A stretch of 64,000 nt of DNA from Xanthomonas sp. F10 (GCF_014206815.1 NZ_JACHNP010000001.1:186001-250000); one strand, 5' to 3'. Counted from the first letter of the stretch, positions 26,656 through 38,772 are shown. Program-made: numbers and translations. The notes: generated by a model not told the origin, from the letters alone.

Positions 26656-28140
26656 ATGACCTCCCCCGCCTCCCCCGCCTCCCCCACCTCCGACATGTCC
26701 ACCACCGCCCCCACCCTCAGCCGCCGCGGCCTGGGCATCCTGCTGATCGGGCAGATGCTGCCGTTGATCGACTTCTCCATCCTCAATGTCGCGCTCGGCT
26801 CGATCGCGCACACGCTGCACGCGTCGGCGACCCAACTGGAACTGATCGTGGCCGTCTACGGCGTCGCCTTCGCGGTGGGCCTGGCGGCGGGCGGCCGGCT
26901 CGGCGACAACCTCGGCCGGCGCCGCGTGTTCGGGGCCGGCGTGCTGCTGTTCGGCCTGGCCTCGTTGCTGTGCGGCGTGGCCGGTTCGGTGGGCGCGCTG
27001 CTGGCCGGCCGCACGCTGCAGGGGCTGGGCGCGGCGCTGGCGGTGCCGCAGATCCTCGCCACCATCCACGTCAGCCTGCACGGCAAGGCGCACGCGCGGG
27101 CGCTGGCACTGTACGGCTCGCTGGGCGGCATCGCCTTCGTCATCGGCCAGGTGCTGGGCGGATCGCTGGTCAGCGCCGACATCGGCGGCTCCGGCTGGCG
27201 CAGCGTGTTCCTGATCAACCTGCCGTTCTGCCTGCTGGCGCTGGCCAGCCTGCGCGCCGTGCCGGAGACCCGCGCGTCGCAGCGGATGCCGCCCGACCTG
27301 GCCGGCGCCGGGTTGCTGGGGCTGTTCCTGGCCTGCCTGCTGCTGCCGCTGGCGCTGGGCCCGGCGCTGCACTGGCCGCCGGCGTGCCTGGCGGTGCTGG
27401 CGGCCTGCCTGCCGCTGCTGGCGGTGCTGACCCGGGTGGAACTGTGGCAGGAACGGCGCGGACGGACCCCGCTGCTGCCACCGGCCTTGCTGCGGCTGCC
27501 CAGCGTGCGCTTCGCGCTGCTGGTGGGCGGGGTGTTCTTCACCTGCTGGAGCGGCTTCATGTTCGTGCTGGCGCTGACCCTGCAGACCGGCGCCGGTCTC
27601 TCGCCGCTGCAGTCGGGCAACGCCTTCATCGTGCTGGGGGCGGCCTACTTCGCCTCCGCGCTGGTCAGCGCCCGCGTGGCGACGCGCTGCGGCCCGCTGC
27701 CGACGCTGCTGCTGGGCTGTCTGGTGCAGATGCTGGGCCTGCTGGCGCTGGGCTGGACGCTGCACGCCGTGTGGCCGCATCCGGGCGCGCGCAACCTGGC
27801 GCCGGCGACGACGCTGATCGGCGCCGGCCAGGCCTGGATCGTGGCCAGCTTCTACCGCATCGGCCTGTCCCAGGTCCCTACCGCGCATGCCGGCGCGGGC
27901 AGCGCCATGCTCTCCACCATCCTGCAGGCGGCCATGGGCCTGGGCCCGGCGGCACTGGGCGCCATCTATGCGCACGCCCGCGGCGGCGGCAGCCTGGCCG
28001 CGATGCAGGCCGCCCTGCACAGCGAATGGCTGGCGATGCTGGTGCTGGTGATCTGCGCGCTGTTCTATCTGCGCCGGCAACGTCGCGCGGGCGCCTCGTC
28101 AACGGCGACCACGGCTGCGCTGCCGCCGATCGCCGAGTAG
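26656..28140 (+). CDS. MFS transporter, DHA2 (14-TM) drug-exporter type
   Basis: 494 residues, nearly all hydrophobic helices. Motif A is recognisable as GGRLGDNLGRRRVF after the second helix, and motif C-type glycines occur in GSLGGIAFVIGQVLGGSL. The length and layout fit DHA2 family proton-driven exporters; substrate is unknown. The ATG at 26656 is used, but MSTTAP at 26695 is possible since the first 13 residues are Ser/Pro/Ala repeats. It is divergent from the MmyB-type regulator. Confidence 0.85.
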   Translation: MTSPASPASPTSDMSTTAPTLSRRGLGILLIGQMLPLIDFSILNVALGSIAHTLHASATQLELIVAVYGVAFAVGLAAGGRLGDNLGRRRVFGAGVLLFGLASLLCGVAGSVGALLAGRTLQGLGAALAVPQILATIHVSLHGKAHARALALYGSLGGIAFVIGQVLGGSLVSADIGGSGWRSVFLINLPFCLLALASLRAVPETRASQRMPPDLAGAGLLGLFLACLLLPLALGPALHWPPACLAVLAACLPLLAVLTRVELWQERRGRTPLLPPALLRLPSVRFALLVGGVFFTCWSGFMFVLALTLQTGAGLSPLQSGNAFIVLGAAYFASALVSARVATRCGPLPTLLLGCLVQMLGLLALGWTLHAVWPHPGARNLAPATTLIGAGQAWIVASFYRIGLSQVPTAHAGAGSAMLSTILQAAMGLGPAALGAIYAHARGGGSLAAMQAALHSEWLAMLVLVICALFYLRRQRRAGASSTATTAALPPIAE

Positions 28141-28244
28141 GCCGCGCGGCAACGAATGCCGGCGGCCGTCCGGCTATAATCCGCCATCCCTTTCGACGCC
28201 CTCCGGCCGCCGGCCGGCGGGCGACCTGCGCCTTTGGAGCCGCC

Positions 28245-29906
<1,662 letters not shown>

Positions 29907-29993
29907 GCCACAGCGCGTTTCTAGCAGCACCCGCCACGGCCCGCCTCGCGCGGGCCGTGAGCGTTCTGGGACTTGCAGGTGATCGGCGCTGTC

Positions 29994-30062
29994 GTAGGAG
30001 CGGCTTCAGCCGCGACCGAGGCGTAACCGGTAACGCCCGGTCGCGGCTGAAGCCGCTCCTAC
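29994..30062. repeat. REP-like palindrome
   Basis: Inverted arms GTAGGAGCGGCTTCAGCCGC and complement around a short centre, between the convergent ettA and def genes. It may be a shared terminator. Confidence 0.9.
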
Positions 30063-30083
30063 GAAAAGCACGTCGATCCTGCG

Positions 30084-30599
30084 CTACAGCTCGTACGACA
30101 GCACGTCCTCGAAACCGAACTTGTCGAAGTCGCGGATGCGCGAGGGATACAGCCGGCCGATCAGGTGGTCGTGCTCGTGCTGGACCACGCGGGCATGGAA
30201 ACCCTCGGCCTCGCGCTGCAGCGGGGTGCCGTCCGGCAGCACGCCGCGGTAGCGGATGTGCCGGTAGCGCGGAATCACCGCGCGCAGCCCGGGAATGGAC
30301 AGGCAGCCTTCCCAGCCGTCCTCCAGCTCGTCGGACAGCGGTTCGATCACCACATTGGCCAGGGCGGTGCGCGGCACCGGCGGCGCGTCCGGATAGCGCG
30401 CGCTGCGCTCGAAGCCGAACACCATCAACTGCAGGTCCACCGCGATCTGCGGCGCGGCCAGGCCGACGCCGCGTGCGGCGTCCATGGTCTCGAACATGTC
30501 GGCCACCAGCGCGTGCAGCTGCGCGCTGTCGAAGTCGGTGACCGGCGGCGCCTGGCGCAGCAGACGCGGGTCGCCCATGCGGATGATGTCGCGGATCAT
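30084..30599 (-). CDS. def: Peptide deformylase
   Basis: 171 residues. The three active-site motifs are intact: GVGLAAPQ (44-51), EGCLSIPG with C99, and the metal site H141-E142-x-x-H145 in QHEHDHL. It removes the formyl group from new proteins. An AGGAG site precedes the ATG. It stands alone, far from fmt, so it may be a second copy of the gene in the genome; this window cannot tell. Confidence 0.96.
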   Translation of the reverse strand: MIRDIIRMGDPRLLRQAPPVTDFDSAQLHALVADMFETMDAARGVGLAAPQIAVDLQLMVFGFERSARYPDAPPVPRTALANVVIEPLSDELEDGWEGCLSIPGLRAVIPRYRHIRYRGVLPDGTPLQREAEGFHARVVQHEHDHLIGRLYPSRIRDFDKFGFEDVLSYEL

Positions 30600-30736
30600 G
30601 GCGAACTCCTGGCAGCGGGGATGGCCGCGATTATCCGCCGTGGTGGCGGGGCGTGCAGCGGGGTAACTGCGCACCCTGCAACAGCCGTGATGCAGCGTTC
30701 CGATCCCGCGCGCCGCAAGGCTGCTGGCGAAAAGCT

Positions 30737-30803
30737 GTAGGAGCGGCTTCAGCCGCGACGGGCTCTCCCGTGGAACGCCCGTCGCGGCTGAAGCCGCTCC
30801 TAC
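30737..30803. repeat. REP-like palindrome
   Basis: Same inverted arms as at 29994, between the def start and the bcsC stop, both on the minus strand. It is 30 bases after bcsC and may end or stabilise the cellulose operon transcript. Confidence 0.9.
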
Positions 30804-30833
30804 GTACGACGGGAGCAGCGCGCCCGCGGCGCC

Positions 30834-33800
30834 CTACTCCGGCACGTACGGCGAGGCCAGCACCTGCGGACGGCGGCCGAGGCCGGCGCCGAGCCGGTCG
30901 AGCACGAAGCGCACGTAGATGTTGGTGCTGAATTGGGTGTAGTCGCGGGCGTTGTTGAACAGCAGGCGGCCGCCCAGGAACAGTTGCGGGGCGATCTGCC
31001 ACTCCGCCGCGCCGGCGATGTTGTAGGACATGCCGGTCTTGCTCTGCCCGGCGTAGACCGGCGCGACGTAGCGGTCGGTCAGGCCCAGCAGCGCGGCCAG
31101 CGAGGCAGCGTCGTAGGCGGCCTGCTGCATCTGCGCGCTGGTCGGGAAGTACGGGCTGTCGTCGCTGCGGAAGTGCTGCACGCCGACGCTGGCGTCCACG
31201 CTCCAGTTGACCGTGCGTCCGGCCGTGCGCCCGCTCCAGTGCACCGGGAAGCCCAGGTCCACGTAATCCTGCGGGCTGAAGTAGCCGCCCTGGCCGTAGG
31301 TGTAGCCGCCCAGGTTCTTGTCGTACTGCATCGCGGTCAGGTTGAGGCCGGCGGTCAGCGACTGGTTCTCGGTGTCCAGCGCGTGCACGTACACGCCCAG
31401 GTCGACCTGGCGGTGGTCGTTGTCGGCGACGTTGCGGCCGACCAGGCGATCGGCGCTGACGCTGGCGTAGCCGCCGAGCAGGCCGTTGTCGAGGGTGGCC
31501 GACAGGCGCAGGCCGTTGCTGGTCACGCCGCCCCAGCCGAGTCCGGCGCGGCCGTCGTCGACGCCACCGAAGGACAGCAGGCTGTCGCTGACCGCACGCC
31601 GGAACACCTCGCCCGAATAGGTCAGGTTCTCGCCGGCCTGGCCGCGATAGCCGACGCCGCCGACGATGCGCCGCTCGGGGAAGCCGACCGGCGTGCTGCC
31701 CAGATCGGCGCTGAAGCCGCCGTTCTTGTAGGTCACCGCCATGCCGACGCCGCGCGCGTCCTGGTCCATGCGCCGCGCCCCGTTGCCGTTGGCAGCCATG
31801 GTGTACAGCGCCTGGCTGAAGCCGGCCGGGGTCAGCGCCGCGGCGGTGGGGTTGGCGGCGAGGTTGCGGAAGCGGGCGATGTCGGCGGCGCTGAGGTCGG
31901 CGCTGCGCGAGGCATCGCCGAGGATGGCGCTGGCCAGCGTGCCGATCGCGGTGTCGGCGGCGGTATTGCCGAGCAGGAACGCCGACAGCGGTTCGGCGTA
32001 CAGCGCCTGCAGCGCCGCCGCCTCGCGCTGCGCATTGGTCAGCGCCGGGTCGGTGTCGTTGAACAGCTTGTTGTACAGCCCGGTGTTGACCGCGTAGGTG
32101 CGCAGCGCGTTGCGGGTGACGTTGCTGTTGCCCTCGGTGAGCAGCAGTTGGTACAGGTCGCTGCCGACCAGGGTGTCGATCGGGGTGCGGTCGGCGGCCA
32201 GGGCATCGCCCATCGCCGCCGCGGGGCCGGCGCCGAAGCGGCTGGCGGTGGCGTAGCCGGTGCCGAGCGTGCCGGCATCGAGCAGGGTCGGGGTGACGTC
32301 GACCTGCAGCTTGCCCTCGCCTACTGCGAACTCGCCGTGCAGCGGCACTTCCAGATCGCGCAACCGGCCCAGGCCGGCTTCGCCGTCGCGGGCGCGGTAG
32401 CTGGCGCCGGTAGCGAGACTGTCGCTGTTCTCGGCCTGCACCTCGCGCAACTCGTCGAGCACGCTGGAACCGCCCACGGACGTGGCCGCTGCGGGCGGCT
32501 GGCGCAGGGACCCACGCGGCGCGGCGGCCAGCAACCCGTCATCGCCGGGCAGCGCGCGCGGTGCGGTGCGGGTGGTCGTGGTCGTGCGCTGGCCCGGCAC
32601 CGGCAATGCGGCCAGGGCCACGCCGGCGGCACTGGCGCTGGCCGGCGGCGGCAGGTCGTCGCCGGCGGCCACGGCCAGCGCGGATCCCGGCAGTGCGGAC
32701 GCCGCGTAGGCCGGCGCCGGCATGCCGCCGCCGAGGCTGTCGGACACCACCGCGGCGCTGCGCGGCATGCGCCCGTTCATGCCGGCGAACGGATTGAGCG
32801 GGCGCCCGGCGGCGGCATAGGACGCCGGGCCATTGGCCGCCGGCAGGCCGTTGTCGTACTGTCCCGCCTCGCGCGCCTGCGCCGCCAGCGCGGCGCGGAA
32901 GTAGCTCTCGGCCTTGCGGTTCTTGCCGGCGCTGCGGTACACGCGGCCGGCGGCCGCGAGCACCTGCGGCGAATCCGGCGCCTGCGCCAGCGCACGTTGC
33001 AGATAGTCCTCGGCACTGTGCAGGTCGCGCAGCGCGGCGGCGGTGTTGGCCGCGGCGATCAGCGTGTCCAGGTCGTTGGGCGACTGCTGCAGTTGCTGCT
33101 GGTACAGCACCAGCGCCTGGCGCTGGTCGCCGGCGGCGGCGTACAGCCGCGCCAGCGCGGCCACCGCCTGCGAATCCTGGTTCTGCTGCGCCAGCAGCGG
33201 CGCCAGCGCGTCGTAGGCGGCTTCGAGGTTGCCGAGTTCGCGCAGCGCATCGACCTGGCGCAGCACGTAGCCGCTGCGCAGCGCCTGGTAGCGGCGTTGC
33301 TGCTCGGCGCTCATGTCGGCGTCGCGCAGTTGCCGCAGGGTCGCTGCCAGTTCCGCGTCCTGGTGCGCGCGCAACAGCACGCCGGCGTACTGCAGGCGCG
33401 CCTCGGTGGAGGGGTTCTGCGCGACCAGGCGCTGCGCCAGGGTCAGCGCGCGCTGGTTGCTGCCGATGTCGGCATAGGCACCGGCCATCGCCGCCAGCAG
33501 CGCCGGCTGCTCCAGCGCATCGCCCAGCGCGGCCTCGGTGCGGCCCAGCAGCAACTGCGCTTCGCCGCCACGGCCCTGCTGTTGCAGCAGCCGCGCCTGT
33601 GCCGCCTGCTGTTCGACCCAGGCGGTATTGCGCAGCGCACGCATCTCGGCGGTGCGCGCAGTGGCCGGGATGCGCTCCAGGCTGGCGTAGGCGGTGGCCC
33701 AGTCGCCACGCTCCTGCGCCAGCAGTGCGTTGGCGTACAGCGCCTCGGGCATGTCGCCGTGCACCGCGAGCAGGCCATCCATGACGCTGCGCGCCTGGTC

Positions 33801-35333
33801 CGGACGCCCGGCCTGCTGGTACAGCCGCGCCAGGTCCAGGCGCACCCACGGATCGCCCGGGTTGTCGACCATCGCCTTCTCCAGTTCGCTCTGCGCGGTG
33901 ACGCTGTCGCCGGCCTCCAGCGCCTGCTGCGCGCGGGCGCGCTGCAGGTTGGCTTTCAGCGCGGACTCGCCGCCGGCCTGCTGGCGCTGCGCCGGGCTGA
34001 GCCGGGCGAACAGCGCACTGGCCTCGGTGGCGCGACCCTGGCGGCTGTACAGGGCGATCAGGCCCTGCAGCGCGCCGCTGTCGTCGGCATGCAGACGCAG
34101 CGCCTCGCGGTAGCTCTTCTCGGCCGCGGCGGCGTCGCTGGCCGCCTGCAGGTCGCCCAGCAGCGCGTAGCCGGCGGCCTCCTCGGGCTTGAGCTTGACC
34201 GCTTGCTGGGCCAGGCGCAGCGCCGCGTCGCTGTCGCCGCGTGTGCGTGCGTCCTGTGCCTGCTGCAGTTGCAGCCAGTAGCGCGCGCTGTCCAGCGCGC
34301 TGCGCCATTTGCCGTTGGCGGCCGCGGCCGGGCGCAGCAGTTCCTGCGCTTCGCCGAAGCGCTGCTGGCGCAACCGCACCGAGCCCAGGCCGCCGAGCGC
34401 CTCGGCATCGCGCGGGCGCGCGCGCAGCACCTGCGCGAAGCGCTGTTCGGCCAGCGCCAGGTTGCCGGCGTTGAGCGCCTTGAAGCCCTCGCCGAGTTGT
34501 TCGCCGGCCGGGTCGCCGCCGCCTTGCGCGCGCCGCGCCTGCACCTGCGCCAGCTTGTTGGCGACCTCGGCATCGTTCGGATTGGCGGCCAGGAACGCCT
34601 GGTACAACGGCGCATCGGCGAGCCCGGCGTTGAGCCACAGCAGGGCCTGGCGCCAGGCGGCGCGGGCCGGGCCGGCGACATCGGCACGCTTGCTCAGCGC
34701 GGCGAGCTGGGCGATGCCCTCGCGCCGCGACGGTTCGCGATAGGTCAGCACCTGTGCCAGCGCCAGCGCCGCGGCGGTGTTGTCCGGCTGCGCGGCGGCC
34801 AGGCGGCGCAGGCCGTCGCGCGCGCCCTCCCAGCCCTGCGGCGTGCCGGCCAGCGCCTGGTAGTACTCCAGCGCCAGCGCGTCCGGCGGGCCCTTGCCGT
34901 CAAACAGCGCCTGGTAGGCGCGCACCGCGTCCACGTAGCGGCCCGCGGCGGCGGCGCGGCGCGCGTTGCGCAGCTCGATCGTGTCGCCGCTGCCACCGCT
35001 GCCGCCGATCGACATGGCCAGGCGCTGGGTCTGCGGCGCCTGCGGATGCGCCTTCTGCAGTTGCGCCAGGCGCTTGCGCGCGTCGGTCTGGCGGCCCTGC
35101 GCCAGATCGATCTGGGCCAGGCCGAGCAGCGCATCGGGCTGGTTCGGGTCGACCTGCAGCAACTTGCGCCAGGCGTCGGCGGCGAGGTCGTCGCGGCCCT
35201 GGTCATGCCAGTAGTTGCCCTGGCTGACCAGTTGCTGGGTGGCGGTGGCGTTCTGCGCCTGTGCGCTGCCGGCGAGCAGGCACAGGTCGATCATGCCGGC
35301 CAGGTACAGGGGCTTGAGGTTCATGCGGAGCAT
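30834..35333 (-). CDS. bcsC: BcsC, cellulose export outer membrane protein
   Basis: About 1499 residues. A signal peptide (ending SAQAQ) is followed by a long row of TPR repeats (about 30-800), a disordered Pro/Ala/Thr linker (near 860-960), and a C-terminal BcsC barrel whose strands include LTYSGEVFRRAVSD, LSATLDNGLLGGY and TGMSYNIAGAAEWQIAPQLFLGGRLLF. BcsC scaffolds the cellulose exit route with its periplasmic TPRs and forms the outer-membrane pore. Two starts are possible: 35333 (MLRMN, with a GGAG site six bases upstream) and 35324 (ATG overlapping the bcsZ stop as ATGA). It is the last gene of the operon, with a REP palindrome after it. Confidence 0.95.
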   Translation of the reverse strand: MLRMNLKPLYLAGMIDLCLLAGSAQAQNATATQQLVSQGNYWHDQGRDDLAADAWRKLLQVDPNQPDALLGLAQIDLAQGRQTDARKRLAQLQKAHPQAPQTQRLAMSIGGSGGSGDTIELRNARRAAAAGRYVDAVRAYQALFDGKGPPDALALEYYQALAGTPQGWEGARDGLRRLAAAQPDNTAAALALAQVLTYREPSRREGIAQLAALSKRADVAGPARAAWRQALLWLNAGLADAPLYQAFLAANPNDAEVANKLAQVQARRAQGGGDPAGEQLGEGFKALNAGNLALAEQRFAQVLRARPRDAEALGGLGSVRLRQQRFGEAQELLRPAAAANGKWRSALDSARYWLQLQQAQDARTRGDSDAALRLAQQAVKLKPEEAAGYALLGDLQAASDAAAAEKSYREALRLHADDSGALQGLIALYSRQGRATEASALFARLSPAQRQQAGGESALKANLQRARAQQALEAGDSVTAQSELEKAMVDNPGDPWVRLDLARLYQQAGRPDQARSVMDGLLAVHGDMPEALYANALLAQERGDWATAYASLERIPATARTAEMRALRNTAWVEQQAAQARLLQQQGRGGEAQLLLGRTEAALGDALEQPALLAAMAGAYADIGSNQRALTLAQRLVAQNPSTEARLQYAGVLLRAHQDAELAATLRQLRDADMSAEQQRRYQALRSGYVLRQVDALRELGNLEAAYDALAPLLAQQNQDSQAVAALARLYAAAGDQRQALVLYQQQLQQSPNDLDTLIAAANTAAALRDLHSAEDYLQRALAQAPDSPQVLAAAGRVYRSAGKNRKAESYFRAALAAQAREAGQYDNGLPAANGPASYAAAGRPLNPFAGMNGRMPRSAAVVSDSLGGGMPAPAYAASALPGSALAVAAGDDLPPPASASAAGVALAALPVPGQRTTTTTRTAPRALPGDDGLLAAAPRGSLRQPPAAATSVGGSSVLDELREVQAENSDSLATGASYRARDGEAGLGRLRDLEVPLHGEFAVGEGKLQVDVTPTLLDAGTLGTGYATASRFGAGPAAAMGDALAADRTPIDTLVGSDLYQLLLTEGNSNVTRNALRTYAVNTGLYNKLFNDTDPALTNAQREAAALQALYAEPLSAFLLGNTAADTAIGTLASAILGDASRSADLSAADIARFRNLAANPTAAALTPAGFSQALYTMAANGNGARRMDQDARGVGMAVTYKNGGFSADLGSTPVGFPERRIVGGVGYRGQAGENLTYSGEVFRRAVSDSLLSFGGVDDGRAGLGWGGVTSNGLRLSATLDNGLLGGYASVSADRLVGRNVADNDHRQVDLGVYVHALDTENQSLTAGLNLTAMQYDKNLGGYTYGQGGYFSPQDYVDLGFPVHWSGRTAGRTVNWSVDASVGVQHFRSDDSPYFPTSAQMQQAAYDAASLAALLGLTDRYVAPVYAGQSKTGMSYNIAGAAEWQIAPQLFLGGRLLFNNARDYTQFSTNIYVRFVLDRLGAGLGRRPQVLASPYVPE

Positions 35334-36487
35334 TGGGTTCTCCAGGCGGGCTGCAGCGCGCCGTCTGCGGAAAAGCGGTAACGGTTGTCGAGCCAGGCGC
35401 GGCCGAACAGGATCAGCACCCGGTCGTAGTAGGGAAGCCGGGCCGCGGCGGCGTCGCCGGGCGCGGGAATGCGTTGCGCCTGCGCCTTGAGCAGCGCCGG
35501 TTCGCGCAGCGCGCTCAGGTACGGCAGCAGGGCCGCGGAAAAGCCGGGCGGCGCCTGGCCGCTGCCGACGCCCTGGCGGGTGTCGATCTTCTCGTCGAGG
35601 CGGCCCTGCGCACGCAGTTGCTGCAGCGGGCCGGACAGATCGTCGAGCAGTGTCTTGCGCAGCGGCTCGGCGGGATCGAGCATGCCGGCCCACAGGTACA
35701 CGCGGATCGCGTCGTAGCTGCCCAGCGCCCCCTTGTCCGGATCGACGCCGAACTCGCGGCCGTTCCAGGCGATCCAGTCCGGGGCGAAGCCGACCGGCGC
35801 GCTGTCGCGCAGCAGGCGCGCGCTGCGCGTGGCCAGGCCGGCCCATGGCCCCTTCGGATCGACCGCGGCGAAGCGCCGCAGCAACTGGATCGGCAGGTAA
35901 CTGGGGTTGAGCGTCCAGCGCTGCGGCTTGACGAACCCCTTGGCCGCCGGCAAGAGCATGCTGCCGAACCCGGGCAACTCGGCAAGCTCGGTGCGCCGCA
36001 CCAGCGCCAGCGTCTGCAGGCCGGCCTGGGTGTAGCCGGGCCGCTGCCACAGGCGCCCGGCCTCGAGCAGCACGTAGGCGATCCACAGGTCGGCGTCGCT
36101 GGCGGTGTTGCCGTCGAGCACGCGCCAACTGTCGTCGCTGGCGCGGCCCCACAGCCACGCCGGCAGCACCTGCTGCGGGCGGCCGCCGCACAGGTTGTGC
36201 CGGGTCCAGCCGAGCACGCGCTCGAACAGCACCTGGTCGTTGGCCACCAGCGCGAAGAACAGCGCGTAGGACTGGCCTTCGGAAGTGCTGCGCTGGTCGG
36301 CGTGCTGGAAATCGATCACCCTCCCGCTGGCATCGAGGTGCTTGCCGACGAATGCGGTCCACTCGCGCCACGGCGCGCAGGCCGGCGCTGCGGCGAGCGC
36401 GGCGCGCGCCGGCGGCAGCAGCGTCGCCGCACCGGCGGCGAGCAGGCCGCCGAGCAGGCGCCGGCGTTGGCCAGTGTGTGCGTTCAC
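35321..36487 (-). CDS. bcsZ: BcsZ, GH8 endo-beta-1,4-glucanase
   Basis: 388 residues with an N-terminal signal/Tat-like segment (GQRRRLLGGLLAAGAATLL; arginines then a hydrophobic run). GH8 motifs are seen: DQRSTSEGQSYALFFAL with catalytic acid E70, DADLWIAYVLLEAG, LNPSYLPIQLLRRFA, and SYDAIRVYLWAGML with the base aspartate. BcsZ trims cellulose in the periplasm and affects fibre yield and form. Start is GTG overlapping the bcsB stop (GTGA). It overlaps bcsC by 13 bases, so the three genes are translationally coupled. Confidence 0.95.
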   Translation of the reverse strand: MNAHTGQRRRLLGGLLAAGAATLLPPARAALAAAPACAPWREWTAFVGKHLDASGRVIDFQHADQRSTSEGQSYALFFALVANDQVLFERVLGWTRHNLCGGRPQQVLPAWLWGRASDDSWRVLDGNTASDADLWIAYVLLEAGRLWQRPGYTQAGLQTLALVRRTELAELPGFGSMLLPAAKGFVKPQRWTLNPSYLPIQLLRRFAAVDPKGPWAGLATRSARLLRDSAPVGFAPDWIAWNGREFGVDPDKGALGSYDAIRVYLWAGMLDPAEPLRKTLLDDLSGPLQQLRAQGRLDEKIDTRQGVGSGQAPPGFSAALLPYLSALREPALLKAQAQRIPAPGDAAAARLPYYDRVLILFGRAWLDNRYRFSADGALQPAWRTQCSA

Positions 36488-38772
36488 TGGCCTTCCTGCA
36501 GCCGCGCCGCCGAATGCCGGCGCAGCACCACGCGTGCGGCCAGCGCCAGCAGCACGCTCAGCGCCACCACCGCCAGGCCGAGCAGCAGCGGATGCTGCGA
36601 GAAGTACCAGCGCGCCCAGGTCGGCAGCGGCAGGTGGCCGACGTAGTAGGTCTGGTTGCCGGCCAGGCTGCGCACCTTGCCCTTCTGCAGCAGCACCACG
36701 CTGCCCTGGAAATCCTTCAGCGTGGCCGGTTCGAACCAGGCGTCGAAGAAGTCCTCGACGCTGGCCGGGTCCTCGGCCAGCAGCGCGACCACGCTGCGCC
36801 CGGCCTTCAGCGGCGACTGGAAGCCCATCAGCACCACATCGCCGGGCGCCGGCTTCACCGCGACCTCGGCAGTGGTCGGCAGGTCGGTGCGGCGCGGATC
36901 GAACGCCAGGAAGCCGGGCAGCTTGTCCAGCACCCAGTCGCTCATCGAAAACCGCTGTCCGCTGGCGCCATCGCCGATCGGCAGCACCGCGCTCCAGCGC
37001 TGGAACAGCGGCTGCGAGCGCAGACTGCCGAACACCAGCAGGTCGCTGTCGGCGTGCTTGTCGACCTCGGCGGCGTGGATCAGGGTCACCCGCAGCGCCG
37101 GATAGCCGGTGGACGCGCCGAGCCGGCCGAGCAGGGTCAGCAGGTTGGCCATGTCCTGATCGCCGATCTCGTCCGGCACCACCACGGTGGATTCGGACAG
37201 GTCGGCCAGGCGCGTGAACGGGAAGCCGGCATTGCCGAACGCGGCCAGGTTCGGCATCGCCATGTAGTGATGGAACGAGCGCAGGTCCACGCTGGAATCC
37301 GCATCGATCGCGCCGGACACGTCGGGGAAGGTGTTCTTGCACGCCTCCGCCTGCGGACGGTCGAAGAAGAAGTGGAAGCGCAGCTGGCTGTTGGCCGAGA
37401 ACGGCCCGGTCGGCAGCAGCAGCTTCTGCTCCACCGGCATCGCGCCCTTGGGCGAGAGCTCGTGCCACCAGCGCAGCGGCAACGACTCGGCGTAGGCGTG
37501 ACCGGTCAGCGGCAGCGTGGTCACGAAGGCCTCGTTGATGCTGACGTTGAGCGCGGACTTGTTCTGCGTCTCCGGCACCGTATAGCGGTAGCGCAGGTTG
37601 ATCGGGATGCCGTCGCGCTGCCACACGAACAGATCCGGCGGCAGCTGCAGGCCGACCCGGATCAGATCGGGGTGGTAGCCACTGACGTTCAGTTGCGCGG
37701 TCTGCGCGACCAGCTCGCCGAAGCGCACCGGCCTGTCGCTGGAGATCCAGTTGGGCGCGTCGTAGGGCTTGCGCGGCTGCGCCTGCTTGAGCTCGCCGAT
37801 GCGCGCCACCGGGCCGTTGAACGGCGTGCCCAGGCTCAGCGCGGTGGCGGCCTGCTGCAGGTCGGCGTCGTCGCGGCCCAGCACCAGCAGCAGCTTGCCG
37901 GTGGCATCGCGCGGGTTGGCGACCATCGCCAGGGTCGGACCGGAGATCTCGCTCAAGCCGGCCTGGGTCGCCGCCAGTTCCGCCGGCAGGGTCGCAGCGG
38001 TGGCGAACAGCACCGCATTGCCGGTGGCCGGCACGTCGCCGATGGCCACGCCGAACGACGCGCCGCGGTAGCCGGCCTGCGCGCCGAACCAGGAGGCGAC
38101 GATGCCGGCGCTGCGCAGCGTGGGCAGGTCCGGGCGTTGCGGGAACACGAACGGCAGTTCCAAGCGGCGCGTGTCGCGCTTGTCGTAGAACGGCACCGGC
38201 AGCAGCGCCAGGTCGTTGCGCAGCACCAGCGGGGTGGCGGTCAGCGACAGCCGCGTGGACGGATCGATGTTGGCCCACAGGCTGGTGTGGTCCGGGTCCT
38301 CGCAGTCGCGGGTGTAATGGCCGATCAGCTGCAGGTTGAGCCGGTTGTAGTCGCTGATCAGGCGCGGATCGATCGGCACGTCGCTCTGCTGCAGCTTGCC
38401 GGCGTTCTCGCGACTGACCGGCAGGGTCGCCACGGTGACGCCGTTGACGCTGACCTTCAGGTGCGACAGGTCCGGCAGCAGCGCCGGCGAATAGCTGTAC
38501 ACCAGGTGCAGGTTCGCCGCCTGCACCACTTCGTCGGTACGGGTGCTGAAGGGAATGCCGGCGCTGCCCTGGATGCCGCGCAGGGTCATCTCGTAGTCCA
38601 CGCCGAGCTGCTTGAGCGTGGCCGAGCGCTCGCGCTCGGCCGGCGACGGCAGCGGCGTGGCGGTCGCGGCGGCCGCCGGCGACGGCGCGGTGGCGGGAAG
38701 GGTCGGCTCCTGGGCCAGGGCGAGGCCGGACAGGACCGTGAGACAGCACGCAGCCAGGGCGGGTAGACGCAT
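36484..38772 (-). CDS. bcsB: BcsB, cellulose synthase periplasmic subunit
   Basis: 762 residues with a signal peptide (MRLPALAACCLTVLSGLALA) and a single C-terminal helix (HPLLLGLAVVALSVLLALA) that anchors it to BcsA in the membrane. The body has the alternating carbohydrate-binding and flavodoxin-like domains of BcsB, for example LHLVYSYSPALLPDLSHLKV, ELPFVFPQRPDLPTLRSAG and RFHFFFDRPQAEACKN. It guides the glucan across the periplasm. An Ala/Pro/Thr linker follows the signal. It lies 59 bases after bcsA; no strong ribosome site was seen. Confidence 0.95.
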   Translation of the reverse strand: MRLPALAACCLTVLSGLALAQEPTLPATAPSPAAAATATPLPSPAERERSATLKQLGVDYEMTLRGIQGSAGIPFSTRTDEVVQAANLHLVYSYSPALLPDLSHLKVSVNGVTVATLPVSRENAGKLQQSDVPIDPRLISDYNRLNLQLIGHYTRDCEDPDHTSLWANIDPSTRLSLTATPLVLRNDLALLPVPFYDKRDTRRLELPFVFPQRPDLPTLRSAGIVASWFGAQAGYRGASFGVAIGDVPATGNAVLFATAATLPAELAATQAGLSEISGPTLAMVANPRDATGKLLLVLGRDDADLQQAATALSLGTPFNGPVARIGELKQAQPRKPYDAPNWISSDRPVRFGELVAQTAQLNVSGYHPDLIRVGLQLPPDLFVWQRDGIPINLRYRYTVPETQNKSALNVSINEAFVTTLPLTGHAYAESLPLRWWHELSPKGAMPVEQKLLLPTGPFSANSQLRFHFFFDRPQAEACKNTFPDVSGAIDADSSVDLRSFHHYMAMPNLAAFGNAGFPFTRLADLSESTVVVPDEIGDQDMANLLTLLGRLGASTGYPALRVTLIHAAEVDKHADSDLLVFGSLRSQPLFQRWSAVLPIGDGASGQRFSMSDWVLDKLPGFLAFDPRRTDLPTTAEVAVKPAPGDVVLMGFQSPLKAGRSVVALLAEDPASVEDFFDAWFEPATLKDFQGSVVLLQKGKVRSLAGNQTYYVGHLPLPTWARWYFSQHPLLLGLAVVALSVLLALAARVVLRRHSAARLQEGQ

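Noticed and set aside
30933-35381. A very long open frame on the plus strand, antisense to bcsC
   Set aside because: It is fully opposite a clear BcsC gene; Gln/Val/Arg-rich composition is the usual shadow of GC-rich TPR coding sequence.
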